In this document: positions 8,232 to 15,578 of the stretch, piece after piece
How the letters are laid out: the number at the start of each line of letters is the position of its first letter
Numbering within the stretch: position 1 is the stretch's first letter
Origin: Novipirellula artificiosorum
Lineage (GTDB): Bacteria > Planctomycetota > Planctomycetia > Pirellulales > Pirellulaceae
Assembly (NCBI RefSeq): GCF_007860135.1
Contig: NZ_SJPV01000006.1
Location: 1 to 64,000, forward strand
Length of the DNA stretch: 64,000 nt
Direction: 5' to 3'
The notes under the pieces: model-generated
Database searches by the model: none
Seen by the model: only the letters and a program-made list of their open reading frames with translations
Told to the model about the DNA's origin: nothing
Position numbers and translations under genes: made by a program

Positions 8232-9566
8232 CTATTTTTTGGCAAACACCCGTTTAAGTTCATCGAGGCTGGTCAAGCCTCGTGCGACCGTCAGCACGGC
8301 TTCGGCTTGGATGCCGCGATGCCCTTCGGCCTTGGCGATCGCATTGAGTTGGCCGATGTCACGGGTTTTGATGATCGCATCGCGCAGTTTTTCTCCCGGT
8401 TTCAACCATTCGAAAATTGCGATGCGGCCCATGTAACCCCGAGCGTTACAAACATGGCACGGTGTGATGGGGGCTGGTTTACCATTGGCGTCCACTTGTT
8501 CTTCAATCGGTGGCATGACAAACGGTTGATACAGCGCGGCAACTCGCCCTGCGGGAATGCCCAATTGTTTGAGAAGTTGGGGCGGTGGTTCAAACCCCAC
8601 TTTGCAGTTGTCACAAAGCCGACGCACGAGTCGCTGGCAAAGGACGCCGCCGGTCAGCTTGGCGATTGCCTTGGACGACTCGGGATACTTTGCAACCAAT
8701 TGAGACAAGGCTTCCATCGCGGTGGGTGCATTCAATCGCGTCAGCACGCTCTTGCTGTGCTTTTCCGCCTGCTCGAGCGAAATTCGCATCGACTCGTTCT
8801 CAGGAAGCTCCGGGAAGACCAATACGTCGGGCTCTTTCAGGATCATCCGCTTGAGCAGTGCCAGTTGCTCGATCTTGGTATCGCCACCGTAGAAGTTCGC
8901 ACTGACGTTAATGATTTCGGGTTCGGGTTTCAACTGATCTTCGAAGGATTGGTAGTCACGTACGAATTTATCCGCCGCATCGACCGCGATACTCCAAGTG
9001 GTCGTGAGTCCTTCGCTCTTGGGAGTGCTGATCACCACAAAGTTACCGGGGCGGTTAAGTTGTTCTTTGAGCGACGCGATCATTTTGTCACGCATGCCAA
9101 GATCGGCCAGGTTCGAGAACGGAATCTTTTCCGCTTCGATTTTTGCCAGTACCCTTTCGCCTGTGGGGACGCCTTGCGATTGAATCGACAACTTGAACTT
9201 GTCCTTGCCCATCTTTAAGCCCATTTTGCCCGTTTGTGAACTGCGGCGGTCAGCCGGGTTCATTAAGCAGAGCTGCTTGATGGCGTGCAACATTGCGTCA
9301 CCCGATTCTCGATCCAGCGGCGGAAGCTGTTCCCAGGTTCCATCAATTTGGTATCGCAGCGCACAGGCGGCTTGCGAGAAGTCCATCAACACGTGGGTCG
9401 CACGCATTTGGATGGCATGGGCCAATTGGCCACCTGCGATGGGATAGCCGGCACCTTGACGAGACGTGATCAGCAGCGACTGCGATTGCGTTTTGTCTTT
9501 GATGTTGGGAAGGAAATCGACGGGAGCGACCGTTTGCCAAAGTTGCAGTTCGGGTTCTTGTGCCAT
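8232..9566 (-). CDS. GspE/PilB-family protein with degenerate ATPase motifs
   Basis: The 444-residue protein has the layout of a GspE/PilB secretion ATPase, but its active site is lost. The P-loop region reads ISTPKSEGLTTT (179-190) and lacks the GxxxxGK[ST] lysine. The Walker B region reads EPDVLVFPELPEN where EIRD is expected. The histidine box reads SVLTRLNAP, with the histidine gone. The zinc-binding tetracysteine site is kept (CDNC at 318-321, CHVC at 370-373), as are GVLCQRLVRRLC and the C-terminal GYMGRIAIFEWL. It probably serves as a structural or regulatory partner of CpaF or PilT in the pilus machine. The gene lies 136 bp after the pilT-like gene. The family call is firm; loss of ATPase activity is inferred. 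Confidence 0.85.
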   Translation of the reverse strand: MAQEPELQLWQTVAPVDFLPNIKDKTQSQSLLITSRQGAGYPIAGGQLAHAIQMRATHVLMDFSQAACALRYQIDGTWEQLPPLDRESGDAMLHAIKQLCLMNPADRRSSQTGKMGLKMGKDKFKLSIQSQGVPTGERVLAKIEAEKIPFSNLADLGMRDKMIASLKEQLNRPGNFVVISTPKSEGLTTTWSIAVDAADKFVRDYQSFEDQLKPEPEIINVSANFYGGDTKIEQLALLKRMILKEPDVLVFPELPENESMRISLEQAEKHSKSVLTRLNAPTAMEALSQLVAKYPESSKAIAKLTGGVLCQRLVRRLCDNCKVGFEPPPQLLKQLGIPAGRVAALYQPFVMPPIEEQVDANGKPAPITPCHVCNARGYMGRIAIFEWLKPGEKLRDAIIKTRDIGQLNAIAKAEGHRGIQAEAVLTVARGLTSLDELKRVFAKK

Positions 9567-9615
9567 GGTGGCTTCTAAGCCTTTTTAGAAAATCGTAGGG
9601 CGGCGTGGCCGCAAA

Positions 9616-9633
9616 GAGCGAGCTTCCGCTCGC
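9616..9633. repeat. Short perfect hairpin between the pilT-like and gspE-like genes
   Basis: A 6-bp perfect stem (9618-9623 with 9628-9633) closes a TTCC loop inside a GC-rich stretch in the 136-bp gap. It may be a REP-like motif or may attenuate transcription between the two genes. No T-run follows. Confidence 0.3.
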
Positions 9634-9702
9634 AGACAAAATCGCCGCACCAAAACAAGCATTCGCCCGATAACGGATGCCGTCGGGATGCGCGAGTGAG
9701 AC

Positions 9703-10920
9703 TTAAATGATCCCCGGTGCTTTGACATCGATGCCCTTGAGGGCCATCAACAAGGATTCTTTGTTCGGTGCGACGGCGAACGCGGTGGGGCGGTCGATCA
9801 ACTCATCATCGATCAACTGCTTCAAGCTCATCGTAAAGTCTTGCATGCCCTCTTCGGCACCAATGCGAATGGCGTCTGGCAACTTGTTGTCGTTCCCTTC
9901 GAGTACCAACTTCCGGATCATCGGAGTGAACGTCATCACTTCGCAGGTGGGAACCCGCGAGACGCCAGGCTTGATACTGCGGAGCAACTTCTGGGCCACG
10001 ATCCCTTTCATATTGAACGCAATGGCCGAGCGAATCGCGCCGTGCATTTCTTCGGGGAACAAGTCCAAAATACGACCGATGGTCGTCGCGGCACTCGACG
10101 CGTGAATGGTTCCGAACACCAAGTGTCCCGTTTCCGCCGCATGAATCGCTGTCATGAACGTTTCTTCGTCACGAAGTTCGCCCACCAGAATGATGTCGGG
10201 GTCTTCGCGAACCGCGTGTTTCATTCCGATCGAGAAGTCTTTGACGTCCTGACCGATTTCTCGTTGGTTGATCAGACTTTTGTCTTCCGTGAACATGAAC
10301 TCGATCGGGTCCTCGAGCGTGAGGATATGTTTGCGATAGATGCTGTTGATGTAATTGAGCATCGAGCCGATCGTCGTACTCTTCCCGCTACCGGTCACCC
10401 CGGCTAGCAGCACCATGCCTTGGTCATAGTGGCACAGGCTTTCCATCGAATCGGGTAGGAAAAGGCCGCGAAAATCGGGGATCCAGTTGCTAATCCGGCG
10501 GGCCACCAATCCGATATTGCCGAGTGATTTGAGCATGTTGACGCGGAAACGCCAACGAACGTCATCGACGACGCATTGGTGGGAAAAGTCGGCACCGCCC
10601 TCCTCTTCAAAGATATGCAAGTTCCGATCGTCCATCATCGGGATCAGCAAGTCGACCATCTCTTCGTTTTCGATGGGCGGACGGTTCAAGGGCTTTAACT
10701 CGCCACCAACACGCACCATGGGGGGTTGCCCGACCTTGAGGTGCAAGTCAGAACCTTCCAGCTTCACAAGCGCTCGGAAAATCTTGTCCACCTCCAGTTC
10801 TTCGTTTTCATGAAGCAGGCTCGATTTGAGCCGGGCCATCGTGACGGCACGCTTCAACTCGGCCTCGGCTTGAGCCGAAGGTGGGATGGGAGCCGGCTTG
10901 GGACCTTTCGAATGGGACAT
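9703..10920 (-). CDS. pilT: PilT-like retraction/secretion ATPase
   Basis: This 405-residue PilT/PilU-type hexameric ATPase has the PilT-like N-terminal block SDLHLKVGQPPMVRVGGEL (57-75), Walker A GVTGSGKS (174-181), the aspartate box LTLEDPIEF, Walker B DIILVGELRDEE (242-253) and the histidine box LVFGTIHASSA (267-277). All motifs are intact. In type IV pili the family drives filament retraction. Here it heads a minus-strand cluster with a degenerate GspE-like protein and Tad components, an unusual mix. The 40-residue N-terminal extension is proline- and charge-rich. Confidence 0.9.
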   Translation of the reverse strand: MSHSKGPKPAPIPPSAQAEAELKRAVTMARLKSSLLHENEELEVDKIFRALVKLEGSDLHLKVGQPPMVRVGGELKPLNRPPIENEEMVDLLIPMMDDRNLHIFEEEGGADFSHQCVVDDVRWRFRVNMLKSLGNIGLVARRISNWIPDFRGLFLPDSMESLCHYDQGMVLLAGVTGSGKSTTIGSMLNYINSIYRKHILTLEDPIEFMFTEDKSLINQREIGQDVKDFSIGMKHAVREDPDIILVGELRDEETFMTAIHAAETGHLVFGTIHASSAATTIGRILDLFPEEMHGAIRSAIAFNMKGIVAQKLLRSIKPGVSRVPTCEVMTFTPMIRKLVLEGNDNKLPDAIRIGAEEGMQDFTMSLKQLIDDELIDRPTAFAVAPNKESLLMALKGIDVKAPGII

Positions 10921-11277
10921 CAGCGTCAGTCAAATTGAGAAACGAGGGAAAATCGCTCGCCGCCAGCGTTCGTCGTGGCGCGAGCGTGGATTGTAAGCGG
11001 AAGACGATAGAAAAGAAGAGTGAGCCTATTTTAGGTAGGTCGTGAAATCGCTCAAAGTACTTTTTCGGATTCGGCAGCCAGTCGATCGAAATCAGTACGA
11101 GCCAAACACCGGTTTTCGCGACAAAAACGTCTGTGTTGGCCCCACCCAGGCGGTCAAAAAGAAGCTCGCTGGGGCAGGCAGGCTCAAAAATCACCGGCAA
11201 TGCTCTTTCGAGATTTTTCAAATTTTTGCTAAAGCATGGCAATCGATTCAATTTCCTTGACTTTTTCGGTGTTCGAA
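10921..11277. promoter_or_regulatory. 357-bp divergent intergenic region
   Basis: This region separates the leftward pilus cluster from the rightward lipoprotein gene, so it must hold at least one promoter in each direction. It is rich in short T-runs near 11210-11270. No convincing -35/-10 pair, operator or RNA gene was recognised. Confidence 0.4.
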
Positions 11278-12117
11278 ATGCGACGAATCTGCCTCGCAGC
11301 CTGCTGCCTCGCAATGGCTTTGACCCTTGCCGGCTGTCGCCAAACCTCTTCCACGACTGCTGGTAGTCCGCTGACGCCCATCGGACCGCTCGCTCCCGTG
11401 GGCCTGACTCCGGTTGGAACGCCAACGACCCCGTCCTCGGCGATGGGCTCCTTTAGCGCCCCGACGCGTGTCCCGCCGCCACCGAGCAATTCGGCAAACA
11501 CACAAGCGGGTGGTTTTGTTCCCTACGGACAAACGTCGTCGATTGCTGCACCCCCGGCGGCTGCCTACGATTCGTTTGCAGGGAATGCAGCGACCCGTTC
11601 AACCAGCACCTTCTCAGCCGGAACACAGCCGATCGGTTCCGGAGTCGCGACCGTGGGCTGGACCGAAACGAACACCGACATCCGCTCTGCACCCGTCCAT
11701 CCCAACGCTTACGCACAACCCGCTTTGCCGCAGTCGCCATCAACTGCCCCCCCATCCAGCGGGCTGCAGTTTAGCGGGATGCGAGTGAACGACTTGACGG
11801 GGGCAACCTCTTCCCCATCGTCCTACGCGGCGGCCCCGATGGTCGCAACCGGTCCTACCTCAGGCTTTGCACAAGGTTACTACCCACCGTCGGTCGATCC
11901 GGCTGCCAGCGTGGCCTACCCGCCGAACCAGCCGTCTTTAGCACCTCTGTCGGTACCGGTGTCGGCACCGCTGTTGCCACAATCGGTCGGCACTCCAGCG
12001 AGTTTCCCTGCCAATGGGCCAACCACCGATCCGATTGTCACCCGTTCGAGCAGCTCAACGGGGACGCCAACCAGCGACAATGATCTGCCGTGGCGTCGTC
12101 CTGCCGCACAGTATTGA
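11278..12117 (+). CDS. Proline/serine/threonine-rich lipoprotein of unknown function
   Basis: A 279-residue exported protein with a type II signal peptide (MRRICLAACC, then LAMALTLAGC; lipidated cysteine C20). The rest is low-complexity and rich in Pro, Ser, Ala, Thr and Gly, with no recognisable domain. The mature protein is probably an unstructured, membrane-anchored surface or periplasmic polypeptide. ATG 11278 was chosen over an earlier start at 11236 because it begins the signal peptide. It converges on the gene at 12124, with only 6 bp between the stops. Confidence 0.75.
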   Translation: MRRICLAACCLAMALTLAGCRQTSSTTAGSPLTPIGPLAPVGLTPVGTPTTPSSAMGSFSAPTRVPPPPSNSANTQAGGFVPYGQTSSIAAPPAAAYDSFAGNAATRSTSTFSAGTQPIGSGVATVGWTETNTDIRSAPVHPNAYAQPALPQSPSTAPPSSGLQFSGMRVNDLTGATSSPSSYAAAPMVATGPTSGFAQGYYPPSVDPAASVAYPPNQPSLAPLSVPVSAPLLPQSVGTPASFPANGPTTDPIVTRSSSSTGTPTSDNDLPWRRPAAQY

Positions 12118-12123
12118 GACGCC

Positions 12124-12831
12124 TTACCAAATCATCTTCAAGCCAGCGTGCAGGCCGTGCCAGGTGATGTCATGGAACGCAGGCGTCTGCGTTGCCGAGT
12201 CAAAGAAGGATTGCGAATTCGATTGCTCCACGGCGCCCACGGCGTCGGAAAGGAATAGGCCTTGGTAAGCGATTTGAAGTGATGCCCAAGACGACACCCA
12301 TGCATGGCCACCGATTTGCAAGTCGACCAGTGAAGTGTTGGTGTCGATGGTGGACTCGGCAATCATGCCACCGACGGTAAAGAATGCAAACTCGGTGTCA
12401 ATCCCTGGCACTTGTCGACTCAGATTGAAAAAGGTGGCAGCGACGCGGTAACCCAGTTTCATTTCAGGTTCAACGATGTCACTGGTCGCCATCAACTCGC
12501 TCGAGTCGCTGTACACCATCGGAAAGGCATCGGGGGCAACCCGCAACAAGGCTAATCCGCCGACTTCGGCGCCAAAGGTGGGTTCGTAGCAATAGGGGGC
12601 CGGCAAATCCAAGTTATGAAAACTGTTGATTGGCGACGCGTGGCGGGTGTAGCTCAGATCGTTTTGAACCGGTTGGGGATCCGCGTAAGCCCATTGTCCA
12701 AGTGCCGGGCTCGAATGGGTCCCTAACCCGAACAGCATCAGGCACGCGAACAGGTGCGACGCCGGTTTGAAATGAAAACAGCATCGCGCCGCAGCGGTTT
12801 TGCATCCGTCCATGGATAGGCAGCCTTGCAT
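12124..12831 (-). CDS. Secreted barrel-like protein of unknown function
   Basis: The 235-residue protein has an N-terminal signal sequence (hydrophobic stretch LFACLMLFGLG, probable cleavage after SPALG). The mature part alternates polar and hydrophobic residues and ends in GLHAGLKMIW. This terminal aromatic strand is typical of planctomycete outer-membrane barrel-like proteins. No family could be named. An internal ATG at 12813 is an alternative start. Confidence 0.6.
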   Translation of the reverse strand: MQGCLSMDGCKTAAARCCFHFKPASHLFACLMLFGLGTHSSPALGQWAYADPQPVQNDLSYTRHASPINSFHNLDLPAPYCYEPTFGAEVGGLALLRVAPDAFPMVYSDSSELMATSDIVEPEMKLGYRVAATFFNLSRQVPGIDTEFAFFTVGGMIAESTIDTNTSLVDLQIGGHAWVSSWASLQIAYQGLFLSDAVGAVEQSNSQSFFDSATQTPAFHDITWHGLHAGLKMIW

Positions 12832-13164
12832 GAAGGCCCCTTTGTGGTGGCCCCTCGATTAGGATTGTTGATTCATACGCATTCAGTATCGTGCGAGAAA
12901 GTACTGTCGGATTTCCATTGGTGAACGGCAAGAAGCCAGGTACCGATTTGGCGCTAGAAATCCCTCTCCTCGTTCATCGGTGGCTAACGCCATTCCGCTC
13001 ACGTCTTCCCCACGCGGTTGCTAGGAGTTTCGGCAGCAAAGAATGTGCCGATGAACATGTTTTCCCTCGGAGCAGGGGATATACTGATCGCCAGCGTCGG
13101 TATTCCGTACAGCCCTCAGAGCCTGACATCGCCCCTTACAAAGAGAACGATTTTACGAGTTGCA
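12832..13164. promoter_or_regulatory. 333-bp divergent intergenic region
   Basis: It lies between the leftward barrel-like gene and the rightward deacetylase gene. The HDAC reading frame is open upstream to 13018, but that extension has no family similarity and is not counted as coding. No other feature was recognised. Confidence 0.35.
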
Positions 13165-14100
13165 ATGACACTCTTCTATTCTGACCCGATTTTTCAAGAA
13201 CACGAGACTGGCGACCATCCCGAGAACGCGGGTCGCATCATGCCGGTGCTGCGCTACATGCACTTCGTCTCGCTCGACGCACTTTGCAAGCGGCCCGCAT
13301 GGGACGGGGCGACACCCGAACAATTGCAGCTTGTCCATACACCCGAGCACATTGCTGGGGTCGAACAGATGGCAGCCAGCGGTGGGGGTCAGTTGGATCC
13401 CGACACGGTGGTCAGCGCGCGTTCTTATGACGTGGCCGTGAAGGCTACGGGGGCGGTGGTCAACGCGGTCGAGCGGGTGGTTCGTGGTGAAGACAGCAGC
13501 GCATTCTGCTTGTCTCGGCCCCCCGGCCACCATGCCTTGGCAGACAAAGCCATGGGTTTCTGCTTGTTCAATAACGTTGCCGTTGCAGCTCGCGTGGCTA
13601 CCGAGGTGTTGGGTCTCGAACGTGTCCTGATCGTCGATTTTGATGTTCATCATGGCAATGGAACCCAAGCGATTTTTTGGGAAGATCCCAAGGTCGGTTT
13701 TTTTTCGATGCATCGATCGCCTTTTTATCCTCACACCGGAATGAAGGACGAAACCGGTGCGGGGGCGGGTGCCGGAACGACTTGCAACTTGCCGATTCAG
13801 TTCGGTACCAACCGAAAAGAGCAGCTCGAACAATTTGCCGCGGCATTGAGGAATTTTGCCGAGAAGATCTCGCCACAACTGGTGCTCGTCAGCGCAGGAT
13901 TTGATAGCCACCGGCTCGATCCGGTTGGATCCTTGGGGCTCGAAAGCGAAGACTTTGCGACGATGACCGATGAGATCATTCGCATCGCTCAGCGGCACGC
14001 CGATGGCCGAATCGTCAGCGTCCTCGAAGGAGGATACAACCCCTTGGTTTTGGCGGAATGTGTTGGGCAGCATCTCGAAGAACTCGTGCAACACGACTAG
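13165..14100 (+). CDS. Histone deacetylase-family protein (deacetylase / acetylpolyamine hydrolase type)
   Basis: This 311-residue zinc hydrolase has the complete HDAC motif set: RPPGHHA at 118-124 with the catalytic histidine pair, DFDVHHGNGTQ at 158-168 with the metal ligands, SAGFDSH at 243-249 and EGGYN at 288-292. Bacterial members remove acetyl groups from polyamines or from protein lysines; the substrate is not apparent here. The start is ATG 13165 (MTLFYSDPIF), which matches the family N-terminus; longer in-frame starts add unrelated residues. It is a single gene followed by a sulfatase 98 bp downstream. Confidence 0.9.
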   Translation: MTLFYSDPIFQEHETGDHPENAGRIMPVLRYMHFVSLDALCKRPAWDGATPEQLQLVHTPEHIAGVEQMAASGGGQLDPDTVVSARSYDVAVKATGAVVNAVERVVRGEDSSAFCLSRPPGHHALADKAMGFCLFNNVAVAARVATEVLGLERVLIVDFDVHHGNGTQAIFWEDPKVGFFSMHRSPFYPHTGMKDETGAGAGAGTTCNLPIQFGTNRKEQLEQFAAALRNFAEKISPQLVLVSAGFDSHRLDPVGSLGLESEDFATMTDEIIRIAQRHADGRIVSVLEGGYNPLVLAECVGQHLEELVQHD

Positions 14101-14198
14101 TCCTTGCTTATCCCTGACTGCGGACCGATGTAGTAGAATCGACGTTGATTGCTGAAATTTGAACACTGACCTGATCCTTACTCCGTGAACGATTGAAC

Positions 14199-15578
14199 AT
14201 GAGAACAAAACGCCTCTTCACTGCTGCTGTGGCGGTCTTTTTTCACTTCCTTTGTCTTGCCCACGGCAACCACGCGGTCGCGTCCGAAAAGCCGATGAAT
14301 ATCGTCGTGCTTTACGCCGACGATTGGCGACACGACACGCTGGGTGTTGCTGGAAATCCGGTCGTGCAAACACCCCATATCGACAGTCTGGCTCGGCAGG
14401 GCATCCGCTTTACCCACAATTGCGTGACGACATCGATCTGCGGTGTCTCGCGAGCAACGTTGTTTACCGGCCAATGGATGGCTCGCCACGGCAACCGTGC
14501 CTTCAGTGCGTTCAAGACCCCTTGGGAAGAAACCTACCCCGGGTTGCTGAGAGAAAACGGTTACTACGTCGGGCAAGTCGGCAAGTGGCACAACGGTAAA
14601 TTCCCCGCAGACAAATTTGACTTCGGAACGTCCTATTACGGAACGCACTGGATCACCGAGCCGGACGGCAGCAAGATCCATGTGACGCAGAAGAACGAAA
14701 AAGATGCGATGCGTTTCCTCAAGACACGCCCCAAGGACAAACCGTTCTGTTTGACAGTCGCGTTCTTCGCAACGCACGCCGAAGACAAGAATCCCTTGCA
14801 ATTCTTACCGCAGCCCGAAAGCATGAGTCTGTACCAAGATGTGACGATTCCCGTTGCACCGAACGCAACCGACGAATCGTTCCGCAGGTTGCCATCCTTC
14901 ATCGCCAACGAAAAGAACGAAGGTCGAAACCGTTGGCATTGGCGTTTTGATACGCCTGAGAAGTATCAAACGATGATGAAGAACTATTATCGGCTTGCCA
15001 CAGAAGTTGATTCGACTTGCGGCGAAGTGCTCGAGGAATTGAAGAAGCAAGGTGTGTTGGACGACACGCTCGTTATCTTCACCACCGACAACGGTTACTA
15101 CCATGCCGAACATGGCTTGGCCGACAAATGGTACCCGCATCAAGAAAGCATCCGAGTCCCGCTTGTTATTCGCGATCCGCGAATGCAAGCCACGAAAGCA
15201 GGTCAGACAAACGACGACTTTACCCTGAACGTCGATTTGGCTCCGACCATCCTTGCCGCCGCCGGTATTGAAGCACCTGAGCGAATGCAAGGACACGACA
15301 TGTCGGCACTTTACTTGGCGGACCAGCAACCCGAATGGCGGACCGAGTTTTTCTATGAGCACCCGACGTTCAAGAGCATTGATTTCATCCCCTCCTCCGA
15401 AGCGCTGGTGCAAAAGGAGTGGAAGTACTTCTATTGGCCCGACTTTGATCGCGAGCAGCTATTCCAGCTGATTCAGGACCCGCGGGAAGAAAACGATCTT
15501 GCCGCCGATCCGCAATACGCCGAGCGTCTCGCAAGCATGCGAAGCCGCTTCAACGAACTCAAAGCGGAAGCCCCTTAG
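14199..15578 (+). CDS. Secreted sulfatase (type I, formylglycine-dependent family)
   Basis: The 459-residue protein has a signal peptide (MRTKRLFTAAVAVFFHF...). The metal site MNIVVLYADDWRHD is at 33-46, and the active-site block SICGVSRATLFTGQ is at 79-92, where C81 would be converted to formylglycine. The usual proline of CxPSR is valine here. Other family parts are VGKWHNGKFP, FTTDNGYYHAEHGLADKW and the C-terminal LFQLIQDPREENDLAADP. It probably desulfates an algal polysaccharide in the periplasm. ATG 14199 is preferred over a TTG two codons upstream. It converges on the GH51 gene, sharing 4 bp of overlapping stop codons. Confidence 0.92.
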   Translation: MRTKRLFTAAVAVFFHFLCLAHGNHAVASEKPMNIVVLYADDWRHDTLGVAGNPVVQTPHIDSLARQGIRFTHNCVTTSICGVSRATLFTGQWMARHGNRAFSAFKTPWEETYPGLLRENGYYVGQVGKWHNGKFPADKFDFGTSYYGTHWITEPDGSKIHVTQKNEKDAMRFLKTRPKDKPFCLTVAFFATHAEDKNPLQFLPQPESMSLYQDVTIPVAPNATDESFRRLPSFIANEKNEGRNRWHWRFDTPEKYQTMMKNYYRLATEVDSTCGEVLEELKKQGVLDDTLVIFTTDNGYYHAEHGLADKWYPHQESIRVPLVIRDPRMQATKAGQTNDDFTLNVDLAPTILAAAGIEAPERMQGHDMSALYLADQQPEWRTEFFYEHPTFKSIDFIPSSEALVQKEWKYFYWPDFDREQLFQLIQDPREENDLAADPQYAERLASMRSRFNELKAEAP

